Shown: one piece after another, positions 17,361 through 28,150 of the stretch
Layout: the number at the start of each line of letters is the position of its first letter
Numbering within the stretch: position 1 is the stretch's first letter
NCBI RefSeq assembly: GCF_024580145.1
Contig: NZ_JANINI010000008.1
Coordinates: forward strand, 62,001 to 126,000
Origin: Methyloversatilis sp. XJ19-49
GTDB taxonomy: Bacteria; Pseudomonadota; Gammaproteobacteria; Burkholderiales; Rhodocyclaceae
Reading direction: 5' to 3'
DNA: 64,000 nt
The notes under the pieces: generated by a model
The model's database searches: none
Told to the model about the DNA's origin: nothing
The model's input: the letters and a program-made list of their open reading frames with translations, nothing else
Made by a program: the position numbers and the translations under genes

Positions 17361-17381
17361 AACTTCCAAAAGATGGAAGTT
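17361..17381. repeat. Inverted repeat upstream of the htpX promoter
   Basis: AACTTCC (17361-17367) and GGAAGTT (17375-17381) form a perfect 7-bp dyad with a 7-base spacer, 20 bases upstream of the htpX -35 box. It could be an operator or the stem of a weak hairpin; no U-run follows. Confidence 0.45.
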
Positions 17382-17400
17382 AAACGTAGTTTAGTTCGTG

Positions 17401-17429
17401 TTGTTCGATGTTTTGCGCAAGGCTAATAT
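17401..17429 (+). promoter_or_regulatory. Sigma-70-type promoter for htpX
   Basis: TTGTTC (17401-17406) and TAATAT (17424-17429) are separated by 17 bases, close to the housekeeping consensus. Transcription would start near 17436, giving a leader of about 80 bases before the htpX ATG. Confidence 0.65.
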
Positions 17430-17517
17430 CGGACGCTGACACGTGTTGCGCCCGGTGCGCCACGCCGATTCACCGAAGGCGGTGCGCTTTGCCCGTCGAA
17501 AAAAGGAGATTCACGCC

Positions 17518-18393
17518 ATGAAACGCGTCCTGCTGTTCCTCGCCACCAACATGGCCATCGTGCTGGTGCTGTCCATCACCATGCGCTTGTTGGGCGTCGA
17601 GCCCTACCTGACCGAGAACGGCCTCAATCTGGGCTCGCTGCTGATCTTCGCCGCCGTGATGGGTTTCGGCGGCTCGCTCATTTCGCTGGCGATCTCCAAA
17701 TGGACCGCAAAACGCGCAATGGGCGTGCGGGTCGTCGAAACGCCGGCGAACTCGACCGAGTTCTGGCTGTACGAGACCGTGCGCAAGTATTCGGCCGAGG
17801 CCGGCATCAAGATGCCCGAGGTCGGCATCTACGATGCGCCCGACGTGAATGCGTTTGCGACGGGAATGAGCAAGAACAGTTCGCTCATCGCAGTATCCAG
17901 CGGCCTGCTTCAGCAGATGACACGTGCCGAGGCCGAAGCCGTCATCGGCCACGAAGTGGCGCACGCCGCCAATGGCGACATGGTGACGCTGGCGTTGATC
18001 CAGGGTGTCGTGAACACATTCGTGATGTTCCTGTCGCGCGTCATCGGCCACACGGTCGACCGGGTCGTGTTCAAGAACGAGGACGGTCACGGCCCGGCCT
18101 TCTTCGTCACGATGATCGTGGCCGAACTTATTCTCGGTGTGCTTGCGTCCATCATCGTCATGTGGTTCTCGCGCCAGCGCGAGTTCCGTGCCGACACCGG
18201 CGGCGCACGACTGGCCGGCCGCAGCAACATGATCGCCGCGCTGGAGCGTCTGAACTCGCTGCATCCGCAGCCGCTGCCGGACAAGATGGCCGCGTTCGGC
18301 ATCGCGGGTGGCGGCAATGGCGGCCTTAAGCGCTTGTTCATGACGCACCCGCCGCTGGAAGAACGCATCGCTGCGCTGAAGGCTGCGCAGTGA
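17518..18393 (+). CDS. htpX: Membrane zinc metalloprotease HtpX
   Basis: HtpX is an inner-membrane M48 peptidase that degrades misfolded membrane proteins. The 291-residue length matches E. coli (293). Two N-terminal transmembrane helices ([36 protein letters not shown]) precede the zinc motif HEVAH (H145, E146, H149). Two more helices follow, then the third-ligand region [14 protein letters not shown], with glutamate. The C-terminal [12 protein letters not shown] is a family signature. AAAGGAGAT lies eight bases before the ATG at 17518, which is clearly the start. A good promoter lies about 90 bases upstream. Confidence 0.96.
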   Translation: MKRVLLFLATNMAIVLVLSITMRLLGVEPYLTENGLNLGSLLIFAAVMGFGGSLISLAISKWTAKRAMGVRVVETPANSTEFWLYETVRKYSAEAGIKMPEVGIYDAPDVNAFATGMSKNSSLIAVSSGLLQQMTRAEAEAVIGHEVAHAANGDMVTLALIQGVVNTFVMFLSRVIGHTVDRVVFKNEDGHGPAFFVTMIVAELILGVLASIIVMWFSRQREFRADTGGARLAGRSNMIAALERLNSLHPQPLPDKMAAFGIAGGGNGGLKRLFMTHPPLEERIAALKAAQ

Positions 18394-18436
18394 GTGCGTC
18401 AGTGATGCAGTCGAGTAATCGAAACGGAGTGACGAC

Positions 18437-19426
18437 ATGAAGCCCGAAGAACAGAGCGCCCTGCTGGCCATCGTGTTGTACGCGGCGCTCGCCGACGGCA
18501 ACAAGCATGACCGCGAACGCGACGAAATACGCCGTATCGCCGAATCCGTCTCGGGGGAGGCTGGCGGCGCCGATCTGGGCCGCGTCTATCAGGATGTGCT
18601 GCTCCGGCGGGTGTCGCTGGATGCGTGCATCGCCGCGCTGACCGACGCAGGCCAGCGCCAGCTCGCCTATGAAATGGCGGTGTGCGTCTGCGACGCCGAT
18701 GGCCGGCAGAGCGAAGCGGAACAGCGTTTCCTCGGTGAGCTGAAGACGCGTCTTCAGCTCGACGCCGAGCAGGCGGCCGCTTTTGATGCCGACGCCGAAG
18801 CCATCGTGGCTTCGGGCGAGGTGGCGGTGCCGCTGTCCGTCGGTGAAGCACCACACCCGGTGGCGGCGGTACCTTCGGCCGCGGGGGCGACAGTGTTCCA
18901 GTCGTCGGTACCGGAGGCCGAACTCGACAAGTCCATCCTCAACCATTCGCTGATCAATGGTGCGCTGGAGCTGCTGCCGCAGTCCTGGGCGTCGATGGCC
19001 ATCATTCCGCTGCAGGTCAAGATGGTCTACGGCATCGGCAAGGCGCACGGCGTGACGCTGGACCAAGGCCACATCCGGGAATTCATCGCCGCGGCCGGCG
19101 TCGGGCTGACGTCGCAATATCTCGAGCAATTCGGTCGCAAGCTGCTTGGCGGCCTGCTTGGCAAGGCGGCCGGCAAGACATTCGGCAAGCTGGGTGGCGC
19201 AGCGACCGGCATGGCATTCTCGTTCGCCACCACCTATGCCCTCGGACAACTGGCGAAGCGCTATTACGCCGGCGGTCGCATGATGAATGCCGCGATGTTG
19301 CGTGACACCTTCCAGAACCTGCTTGCGCCGGCAAAGCAGATGCAGGCGCAGTACCTGCCACAGATCCGGCAGCAGGCCGAAACACTGGACATGGGGCGAG
19401 TAATGGCGATGGTGCGGGGCAACTGA
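18437..19426 (+). CDS. TerB-like/DUF697 domain protein of unknown function
   Basis: The 329-residue protein has two recognisable parts. Residues 1-130 look like a TerB-type helical domain (SALLAIVLYAALADGNKHDRERDEI and VCVCDADGRQSEAEQRFLGEL, two acidic metal-binding-like repeats). After a low-complexity linker, residues 165-329 match the DUF697 fold with a glycine-rich amphipathic core (LLGGLLGKAAGKTFGKLGGA and FATTYALGQLAKRYYAGG). DUF697 proteins are often membrane-associated and linked to small GTPases or stress. A GGAG precedes the ATG. It follows htpX by 43 bases and may be co-transcribed, suggesting a role in envelope stress. Function is not known. Confidence 0.72.
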   Translation: MKPEEQSALLAIVLYAALADGNKHDRERDEIRRIAESVSGEAGGADLGRVYQDVLLRRVSLDACIAALTDAGQRQLAYEMAVCVCDADGRQSEAEQRFLGELKTRLQLDAEQAAAFDADAEAIVASGEVAVPLSVGEAPHPVAAVPSAAGATVFQSSVPEAELDKSILNHSLINGALELLPQSWASMAIIPLQVKMVYGIGKAHGVTLDQGHIREFIAAAGVGLTSQYLEQFGRKLLGGLLGKAAGKTFGKLGGAATGMAFSFATTYALGQLAKRYYAGGRMMNAAMLRDTFQNLLAPAKQMQAQYLPQIRQQAETLDMGRVMAMVRGN

Positions 19427-19866
19427 CAGGATGCCTGTACGGACAGGCTGAGGGTGACGCGCGTGCAGAACGCACTGCTGCCCGCGCAGCTGTCCGCCTT
19501 CAACGAGACATGGCGCCGGGACGGCGATCCCAAGGATAACAAGAATGTCATTTGCCATGCGCCGGCCCCGTGACCGTCGAGTTCGCCGAAGCTTCAGTGT
19601 TCAACTGAAGGCCGAAATCGTGATCAGGAGCTAAGTTCCGGATCATGATGAGAAAGGCCTGCACGGCATGCAGGCGGATCAAACTTCCCTGGACGCTTGG
19701 TGTGTGAGCCTTCGCACTCGCATGTCGCTGCTGGCGCATGCGGCTTCCGTGCTGCGGAGTTGGCCACGCTCTGGCTGCTGCCGGGAAATCGCAGTGCCAC
19801 CATTGCGCATGCACGAGAGCGGCACACCGACGAATCAGCAGGTTGTCGTTTTTTGGTGGGGAGACG

Positions 19867-19989
19867 CCACCCGCGCGCGCCGTTAGGTTGGATGAGAAGC
19901 AGCACGCCACCGCCGTCATTGAGCTTGTACGGACGGTCCTTCGGCTTCGCGTTGCGGATGGTGACTTCGGGTAGCTGCACGACTGCCAC
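19867..19989 (-). pseudogene. N-terminal fragment of a tyrosine-recombinase integrase
   Basis: From a GTG at 19989 the minus strand reads MAVVQLPEVTIRNAKPKDRP then YKLNDGGGVLLLIQPNGARGW. This is the N-terminal DUF4102-type arm-binding domain of P4-like integrases (IRNAKPKDKPYKL-DGGGLYLLV-PNG--W). After about 41 residues the similarity stops, although the frame stays open to 19624. No core-binding or catalytic R-H-R-Y region is visible on either side, so the gene is broken. It points away from the tmRNA 3' end about 180 bases off, the usual target of such integrases. Confidence 0.75.
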
Positions 19990-20096
19990 GGTCGGGAAAC
20001 TCCTGCGGCGGGTAACTCGAATCGAGCTGGCTGCGGCGTCAAATTACCCGCGAAAACGTCCGATGCACAAGGACATACCCGGATGTCTATGAGCGT

Positions 20097-20142
20097 AAAA
20101 AAGGCCAAAACTCCTTGAAATCAAAGTGTTTTGGCCTTTTTT
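20097..20142 (-). terminator. Rho-independent terminator of the tmRNA gene
   Basis: A perfect 15-bp inverted repeat (20097-20111 and 20128-20142) with a 16-base loop lies just past the tmRNA 3' end. Its stem core is GGCCAAAAC/GTTTTGGCC. The flanking A and T tracts make it functional in both directions, with a T-run on the minus strand. Confidence 0.85.
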
Positions 20143-20163
20143 GGATGCTGCTGGATGAAATTT

Positions 20164-20526
20164 TGGTGGAGGCGGCGGGAATCGAACCCGCGTCCGCAAG
20201 CCCTACACAGACAGTTCTACATACTTAGCCTGGCCATTTGGTCTAACCCGTCACCCGCCGACCCGGCAGGCTGATGAAAGGCGATCCGCTTGATTTTCGT
20301 GATGCACCACGCGGCGGAGTGCATCCTTACTTTAGCTGTTAATGGCGCTGCGACCGGTTGCCCGGCCCGACCCGCTAATCAGTCGGTGCAGCGTCCGGCC
20401 TTAAGCGGCCAGAGCGTAAGATTCGTCGTTGGCGACTATCTAATTTTCGGTTGGATTTACGAGGTACTCCGACCCTCGGTATGCCCTGCGCTGCTTCGCG
20501 ACCCACGTCGAGACCAGGTCGCCCCC
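20164..20526 (-). ncRNA. ssrA: Transfer-messenger RNA (tmRNA)
   Basis: This 363-base RNA rescues stalled ribosomes by trans-translation. The 5' end GGGGGCG pairs with CGCCTCC before the encoded ACCA at the 3' end, with a G-U pair at position 3 as usual. The tRNA-like T arm (GGGTTCGATTCCC) is intact. The resume codon GCC lies at 20431-20433 on the minus strand, and the tag reading frame (20401-20433) encodes ANDESYALAA followed by TAA, typical of betaproteobacteria. The element is transcribed away from gph, with a strong terminator immediately downstream. Confidence 0.96.
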
Positions 20527-20537
20527 TCAGCAATTAC

Positions 20538-20543
20538 ATGATA
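20538..20543 (-). promoter_or_regulatory. Possible -10 element for ssrA
   Basis: TATCAT on the minus strand lies 12 bases before the mature tmRNA 5' end. The -35 region is poor. A CACC-TTCG-GGTG hairpin just upstream, after the gph stop, may separate the two transcripts. Confidence 0.4.
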
Positions 20544-20557
20544 CCACCCGAAGGTGA

Positions 20558-21217
20558 TTACAAGAGGGTGAGCAGTTCAAGCGGGTGGTGAATGATGTGA
20601 TCGGCGCCCCAGTCGCGGAAGTGCGCGCCGGTGCCGAGGTAGCCGAAGGCTGCCGTGACGGTGCGCATGCCGGCGGCCCGGCCGGCCTCGATATCGCGCA
20701 GATCATCACCGACGTAGATGCAACGTGCCGGGGCGACCGCCATCTGTTCGGCCGCCAGCTTCAGACCTGCGGGATCCGGCTTCGGTACCGGAACGCTGTC
20801 ACCGCTGATGATGCTGGATGCGCGTTCGTGCAGACCGAGTTCGCGCATCAGTGGCAGCGTGAAGCGCGCTGCCTTGTTCGTGACGACGCCCCAGGGCAGG
20901 TTGGCGAGCTCGAGTCGGGTCAGCACTTCGCCCATGCCTTCGAACAAGCGGGTTTGCACGCACAGGGCCGTTTCGTAGATCGCCAGAAATCGACTGGCGA
21001 GCGCGGCATAGCGCTCGTCGTCGGGGGGGATCCCGAAACCGGCACCAATCAGGCCGCGTGCGCCGGCCGAGGTGTGTGGCCGCAGGACGTCTGCGGGCAG
21101 TTCGGGCAGGCCCGATTCGGTGCGCAGTCGGTTCAGCGCACCGCCGAGGTCGGGCGCCGTGTCTGCGAGCGTTCCGTCAAGGTCGAACAGAACGCCACGT
21201 GTACGCAATTCATTCAT
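20558..21217 (-). CDS. gph: Phosphoglycolate phosphatase (HAD superfamily)
   Basis: Gph removes phosphate from 2-phosphoglycolate formed during repair of oxidised DNA ends. The 219-residue HAD protein has motif [16 protein letters not shown] (catalytic Asp pair). Motif II is at [11 protein letters not shown], the [10 protein letters not shown] lysine provides motif III, and motif IV is [23 protein letters not shown] and the [16 protein letters not shown] cap region are Gph-like. The start overlaps the ubiG stop by 8 bases, the same ubiG-gph coupling seen in many betaproteobacteria. Other HAD phosphatases cannot be fully excluded. Confidence 0.9.
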   Translation of the reverse strand: MNELRTRGVLFDLDGTLADTAPDLGGALNRLRTESGLPELPADVLRPHTSAGARGLIGAGFGIPPDDERYAALASRFLAIYETALCVQTRLFEGMGEVLTRLELANLPWGVVTNKAARFTLPLMRELGLHERASSIISGDSVPVPKPDPAGLKLAAEQMAVAPARCIYVGDDLRDIEAGRAAGMRTVTAAFGYLGTGAHFRDWGADHIIHHPLELLTLL

Positions 21218-21917
21218 CGCGCACGCATCGCATCAGGTAATTGACCGTCGTGTCGCGGCCGAGCGAATAAACCTTGGTCAGGGGGTTGTAGAGCATGCCC
21301 ATCAGTTCGACTTCACGCAGGCCTGCCGCACGTGCGTCCTGTGCGAGCTCAGACGGTTTGATGAACTTCTCGTATTCGTGCGTACCGCGCGGCAGCAGGC
21401 GCAGTATGTATTCGGCGCCGACGATGGCAAACAGCCAGGACTTCGGATTACGGTTCAGCGTCGAGAAGAAAACCGTACCCCCCGGGCGCACCATTGTGGC
21501 GCATGCGCGTATTGTGCTCGCCGGATCGGGCACGTGTTCCAGCATTTCCATGCAGGTGACCACGTCGTACTGGCCGGCATTTTCGCGTGCGTGATCTTCC
21601 GCTGACTGGAGTACGTACCGCACGTTGCGGCCACTTTCAAGCAGGTGAAGTCGTGCTACCGAAAGCGCCTTTTCGCTGAGATCGATGCCGGTTACGTCGG
21701 CGCCGCGCGCGGCCATGCTCTCCGACAGGATGCCACCGCCGCAACCGACGTCGAGCACGCGCTTGCCGGCGATGCCGGTGCAGCCGTCTATCCAGTCGAG
21801 TCGCAGCGGATTGATTTCATGCAGTGGGCGAAACTCGGATTCCGGGTCCCACCAGCGGTGCGCGAGTTCGGAAAACTTCTCCAGCTCGAGCGGATCGGCG
21901 TTCTGTTGAGTAGTCAT
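21210..21917 (-). CDS. ubiG: Ubiquinone biosynthesis O-methyltransferase
   Basis: UbiG performs both O-methylation steps of ubiquinone synthesis. The protein begins with the family N-terminus [20 protein letters not shown], then [18 protein letters not shown] motif I is [16 protein letters not shown], with GIDLSEKAL next and [13 protein letters not shown] as motif [22 protein letters not shown] is the UbiG membrane-contact region. I chose the ATG at 21917 (MTTQQ, about 235 residues); a GTG two codons earlier is also possible. It follows ompA on the minus strand and overlaps gph. Confidence 0.96.
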   Translation of the reverse strand: MTTQQNADPLELEKFSELAHRWWDPESEFRPLHEINPLRLDWIDGCTGIAGKRVLDVGCGGGILSESMAARGADVTGIDLSEKALSVARLHLLESGRNVRYVLQSAEDHARENAGQYDVVTCMEMLEHVPDPASTIRACATMVRPGGTVFFSTLNRNPKSWLFAIVGAEYILRLLPRGTHEYEKFIKPSELAQDARAAGLREVELMGMLYNPLTKVYSLGRDTTVNYLMRCVRDE

Positions 21918-21992
21918 GTGCACATTGACAGGGCAAGGCGTTCATCGGTTGCAGTCGATGGTATACGCAGCTTCGGGAAAAGTCGGACGAAA

Positions 21993-22020
21993 AAAAGCCC
22001 TGCACAAGTGCAGGGCTTTT
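21993..22020 (-). terminator. Rho-independent terminator of the ompA-like gene
   Basis: Arms at 21993-22005 and 22008-22020 pair over 13 bases (core GCCCTGCAC/GTGCAGGGC) and are followed by a T-run on the minus strand. It lies right after the OmpA-like stop codon and would limit transcription into ubiG. Confidence 0.88.
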
Positions 22021-22037
22021 CCGATCAAGGGACCCGC

Positions 22038-22781
22038 TTACTTCTGGGTGCCGATGATTTCGATATCCACGCGACGGTCAGGCTGGAGGCAATTCACCAG
22101 CTTCTTGTTGCGGAAGTTTTCTGCGCCCATCTTCATGCAGGCATCGCCCGTGACCGGCTGCGATTCGCCCTTGCCTTCAGTGTAGACACGATTCGCTTCT
22201 ACGCCCTTGCTGACGATGTATTCCTTCACCGCAGCTGCGCGCTTCTCGGACAGCGTCTGGTTGTACTTTTCCTTGCCGATGCGGTCAGCGTGGCCGACGG
22301 CGATGATCACTTCAAGGTCGATCGAACCGAGCTTGCTGACCACGTCGTCAATCTTGTCCTTGCCTTCCTGGCGGAGTACGGCCTTGTCGAAATCGAACAG
22401 GGCGTCTGCCGACAGGGTGATTTTCTGTGCGGCGGGCTTCGGCGCGGGAGCCGGGGCGGGGGCGGGAGCGGGCTTCGGTGCCGGGGCGGCTACGACCGGA
22501 GCGGGCGGCTCGCACACATCCTTCGGGAGCAGGTCCTTGTCGCAGGCGCAACCGACTGCAGGCACGGATGCAGCGTAGGCCGGGGTCCAGAAGCCGGTCC
22601 TCCAGCACAGGCCGGTTGCGCTGCGAACCACAACGCCGCGGCTGTCAATCACATACGGGACGTGGGCCTGGATCTTCGGGTCGACCTTGATGTCTTCAGC
22701 CGCGGATACGTTCGAGGCAAAGCTGGCGGAAGCGGCGAGCAGAGCGATGAGCAGCGGTTTTTGCGTCAGTTGTTTTAGCAT
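22038..22781 (-). CDS. OmpA-family outer-membrane protein with proline-rich linker
   Basis: The 247-residue protein has a signal peptide (KPLLIALLAASASFASNVSAAE), a short cysteine-containing N-terminal region, a PAPKPAPAPAPAPAPKPA hinge and a C-terminal OmpA peptidoglycan-binding domain. In that domain LSADALFDFDKAVL and VGHADRIGKEKYNQTLSEKR are the diaminopimelate-binding motifs. There is no full eight-strand beta barrel, so it is likely a periplasm-facing anchor. GAGGGG lies four bases before the ATG at 22781. A strong terminator follows. This position between mtaD/gyrA and ubiG is conserved in betaproteobacteria. Confidence 0.92.
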   Translation of the reverse strand: MLKQLTQKPLLIALLAASASFASNVSAAEDIKVDPKIQAHVPYVIDSRGVVVRSATGLCWRTGFWTPAYAASVPAVGCACDKDLLPKDVCEPPAPVVAAPAPKPAPAPAPAPAPKPAAQKITLSADALFDFDKAVLRQEGKDKIDDVVSKLGSIDLEVIIAVGHADRIGKEKYNQTLSEKRAAAVKEYIVSKGVEANRVYTEGKGESQPVTGDACMKMGAENFRNKKLVNCLQPDRRVDIEIIGTQK

Positions 22782-22919
22782 GATCCCCTCGTATGAGACT
22801 TGAATCGGTTGTAAATCGGACCTTCCATGGATTCGCAAGATTCCGGAGCAAACGCCCGCAAAGTCTTTGCTGAAGCCACGATTACCAGCGAAATCCGCCA
22901 AGACGGCAGCGGCAAGCCG

Positions 22920-24251
22920 TTATTTGAATACCTTATTTTGCCACAGCCGCCCGCGCGCCTTCAATTCGTTGTTGTGCGGGTGCAACATGATGCCACGGCT
23001 GACAAGCGCTTGTCCTGCGACCCATACTTCGCTGACATGTTCCCGCCCTGCGGCATACACAATGTGCGACATCGGCGCGTAACAGGGACGTGTTTCGAGC
23101 GCGTCGAACGCCACGGCGCAGAGATCTGCCGACTTGCCCGGGCGAATGGAGCCGATAAGGTGATCGAGGCCGAGCGCGCGCGCGCCCCCTAGTGTTGCCA
23201 TATGCAACAACTGAGCGGCCGGCAGCGCAGCGGCGTCGCCAGTGGTGAGCTTGGCAAGAAGCCCTGCCTGGCGCATTTCCTGGAACAGGTCGAGCCTATT
23301 GTTGCTGGCGGCCCCGTCGCTGCCCAGTCCGACATTGACGCCTGCTGCCATCAGCGCCATGACTGGCGCCGCGCCGCTCGCAAGCTTCATGTTGGACGTG
23401 GGACAGTGCGCCACGCTTGCGCCTTCGCGGCCCAGCAACGCAATTTCGTCAGCATCCAGATGTACCGCATGTACTGCAATCAGTCCCGGGCCGACCAGCC
23501 CGATCCGGTGCAGGCGTTCGAGCGGCCTTACTCCGTATTGGGCAATGCTCTGCTCGATTTCACTCTGCGTTTCGTGGACATGGGTATGGACGGGCAGATC
23601 AAGTTGCTCGGCCAGTGTGCGGATGCGCTCGAACGTGGCGTCGGAAACCGTATAGGGTGCATGCGGCGACAACGTGAAGTGAAGCAGCGGGTGGGATTTG
23701 TGGCGATCCCTCACTGCGAGCCCTCGGCTGATGTACTGATCGGCGTCACTGGCCCAGGCGCTTGGAAACTCGATCACCACAATGCCCAGCACGGCGCGCA
23801 TGCCCAGATTGATCGCGGCTTCGGCAGCGGCATCCGGAAAGAAGTACATGTCGTTGAAGCAGGTGATGCCGCCGCGCAGCATTTCAGCGCAGGCCAGCGC
23901 GGTTCCGTCGCGGACGAAGTCGTGGCTCACATGTTCCTGCTCGGCCGGCCAGATGTGCTCGCTCAGCCAGCGCATCAGCGGCAGGTCGTCCGCGTAGCCT
24001 CGCAGCAGATTCATCGCGGCGTGGCTGTGGGCATTGACCAGGCCCGGAATCAATACATGGTCGTCCAGCGTCCGGAGCTCACCCGGTGTGTAGCGCTGGC
24101 GTGCTTCTTCCGCCGGCAGGACATCAACGATGCGGCCGTTGCTGACCGCAACGGCGTGATATTCGAGCACCATCCCGGCAGGTTCGACCGGGATGATCCA
24201 GCGGGCTTCGATCAACAGGTCGATTGCAATGGGCGCTTGCGCTGTGTGCAT
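22920..24251 (-). CDS. mtaD: 5-methylthioadenosine/S-adenosylhomocysteine deaminase (amidohydrolase)
   Basis: The 443-residue protein is a TRZ/ATZ-type amidohydrolase. Metal ligands appear as NAHSHAAMNLLRG (HxH), THVHETQSE, HAVHLDADEI and GSDGAASNNRLDL (catalytic Asp). LSPHAPYTVSD is the substrate-side loop of MTA/SAH and guanine-type deaminases. Deamination of SAH or MTA would support methyl-group recycling beside the methyltransferase gene ubiG. The start MHTAQAPIAIDLL at 24251 matches the family; longer in-frame extensions have no support. The gene is divergent from gyrA. Confidence 0.88.
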   Translation of the reverse strand: MHTAQAPIAIDLLIEARWIIPVEPAGMVLEYHAVAVSNGRIVDVLPAEEARQRYTPGELRTLDDHVLIPGLVNAHSHAAMNLLRGYADDLPLMRWLSEHIWPAEQEHVSHDFVRDGTALACAEMLRGGITCFNDMYFFPDAAAEAAINLGMRAVLGIVVIEFPSAWASDADQYISRGLAVRDRHKSHPLLHFTLSPHAPYTVSDATFERIRTLAEQLDLPVHTHVHETQSEIEQSIAQYGVRPLERLHRIGLVGPGLIAVHAVHLDADEIALLGREGASVAHCPTSNMKLASGAAPVMALMAAGVNVGLGSDGAASNNRLDLFQEMRQAGLLAKLTTGDAAALPAAQLLHMATLGGARALGLDHLIGSIRPGKSADLCAVAFDALETRPCYAPMSHIVYAAGREHVSEVWVAGQALVSRGIMLHPHNNELKARGRLWQNKVFK

Positions 24252-24441
24252 GGATGTCGGGCGGAGGAGAGGTCGGTGCGATTTGACGAAGTCTAGTCTG
24301 TCCGGGTGACGTGCGGCGGCCCCGGGGCGAGTGCAAGCGCATGTTAAACTTGCGGTTTGGCTGCACAAACCGCCCGCACAGACAGCAAGCCGTCTGACTG
24401 GTTTCATACAACGACAGCCGCCGTCCGCCTCCCGCCCTCAG

Positions 24442-27054
<2,613 letters not shown>

Positions 27055-27061
27055 TTCTGAC

Positions 27062-28147
27062 ATGGGCGAGCGCGCATACAACTTCGGGGCTGGGCCGGCG
27101 ATGATGCCGGACCCGGTGATCGAGCGGATTGCGCGCGAGTGGCAGGATTTTGATGGAGGTGGATACTCGGCGCTCGAACTGGGGCACCGCAGCGAACCGT
27201 TCGCCGACATTCTCGCCCGCGCCAAAGCCGATCTGCGCGAACTGCTCGCGATCCCCGATTCTCACCACGTGCTGTTCCTTCACGGCGGTGCCACGCCGCA
27301 CTTCGCAATGGTACCGCTGAATCTGGCGCGCGAGGGGCAGAGCGCGGATTACATCCACACCGGTTACTGGTCTGACAAGGCGATGGCTGAAGCCGCACCT
27401 CTGGCCAATGTACGCATCGCCGCCAGCGCAGCCGCCAGCGAATTCGATCGCGTACCCGATGCGGCGAACTGGCAACTGGATCCGCAGGCCGCGTACGTGC
27501 ACATCTGCGCCAATGAAACGATAGGTGGCGTCGAATTTGCCGATTATCCGGATACCGGCAGCGTCCCGCTGGTGGCGGACATGTCGTCGAACATCCTGTC
27601 GCGGCCACTGGATGTGTCGCGCTTTGGCCTGATCTACGCGGGGGCACAGAAGAACATCGGCCCGGCCGGACTGGCAATCGTGATCGTCCGCGACGACCTG
27701 CTGCATCGTGCGCGGGCTGCGGTGCCATCGATGATGAGCTATGCGCGCCACGTCGAGTGGGATTCGATGTACAACACTCCCGCGGCGTTCATGATCTGGG
27801 TTGCCGGGCTGGTGTTCGAGCATGTGAAGAAGGCAGGTGGCGTCGCGGCGATGCAGCGGGAGAACGCTGCCAAGTCGACGCTTATCTACAACGTGCTCGA
27901 CGGTTCGAAGCTGTACACGAACCGCATCCAGAAGGGTTCGCGTTCGCGCATGAACATTCCTTTCTTCCTTCGCGAGCCGCGGCTGGAAACACGCTTTCTT
28001 GATGGCGCGCGCCGGCGCGGGCTGATCAACCTCAAGGGACATCGCGCGGTGGGCGGTGTGCGCGCCTCGCTTTACAACGCGATGCCGCTCGACGGTGCGC
28101 GCGCACTGGCCGACTACATGACTGAATTCGAACGCAGGTACGGTTGA
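27062..28147 (+). CDS. serC: Phosphoserine aminotransferase
   Basis: SerC converts 3-phosphohydroxypyruvate to phosphoserine and also acts in pyridoxal phosphate synthesis. The 361-residue protein shows RAYNFGAGPAMMPDPVIE at the N-terminus, LFLHGGATPHFAMVPLNL (cofactor phosphate binding), and LIYAGAQKNIGPAGLAIVIV with the PLP-binding lysine. The HVEWDSMYNTPAAFMIW region is also typical. It lies seven bases after gyrA and four before pheA, in the conserved amino acid operon. Confidence 0.97.
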   Translation: MGERAYNFGAGPAMMPDPVIERIAREWQDFDGGGYSALELGHRSEPFADILARAKADLRELLAIPDSHHVLFLHGGATPHFAMVPLNLAREGQSADYIHTGYWSDKAMAEAAPLANVRIAASAAASEFDRVPDAANWQLDPQAAYVHICANETIGGVEFADYPDTGSVPLVADMSSNILSRPLDVSRFGLIYAGAQKNIGPAGLAIVIVRDDLLHRARAAVPSMMSYARHVEWDSMYNTPAAFMIWVAGLVFEHVKKAGGVAAMQRENAAKSTLIYNVLDGSKLYTNRIQKGSRSRMNIPFFLREPRLETRFLDGARRRGLINLKGHRAVGGVRASLYNAMPLDGARALADYMTEFERRYG

Positions 28148-28150
28148 ACG

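Larger units (their letters stand above)
17208..17517. other. 310-base divergent regulatory region between PHA depolymerase and htpX
   Basis: No gene is seen here. The region holds the htpX promoter, a 7-bp inverted repeat, and the start-proximal signals of both divergent genes. It is visibly more AT-rich than its surroundings around 17340-17430. Confidence 0.6.
19427..20163. other. 737-base remnant region beside the tmRNA gene
   Basis: This region holds the integrase fragment at 19867-19989 and the tmRNA terminator at 20097-20142. The rest has open frames on both strands but no recognisable complete gene. I read it as the decayed edge of an element once integrated at ssrA. I did not find a second copy of the tmRNA 3' end that would mark the far attachment site. 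Confidence 0.55.

Noticed and set aside
20290-20541. An 83-codon plus-strand frame over the tmRNA gene
   Set aside because: It lies entirely opposite the tmRNA, whose ends, tag and tRNA-like domain are all clear.
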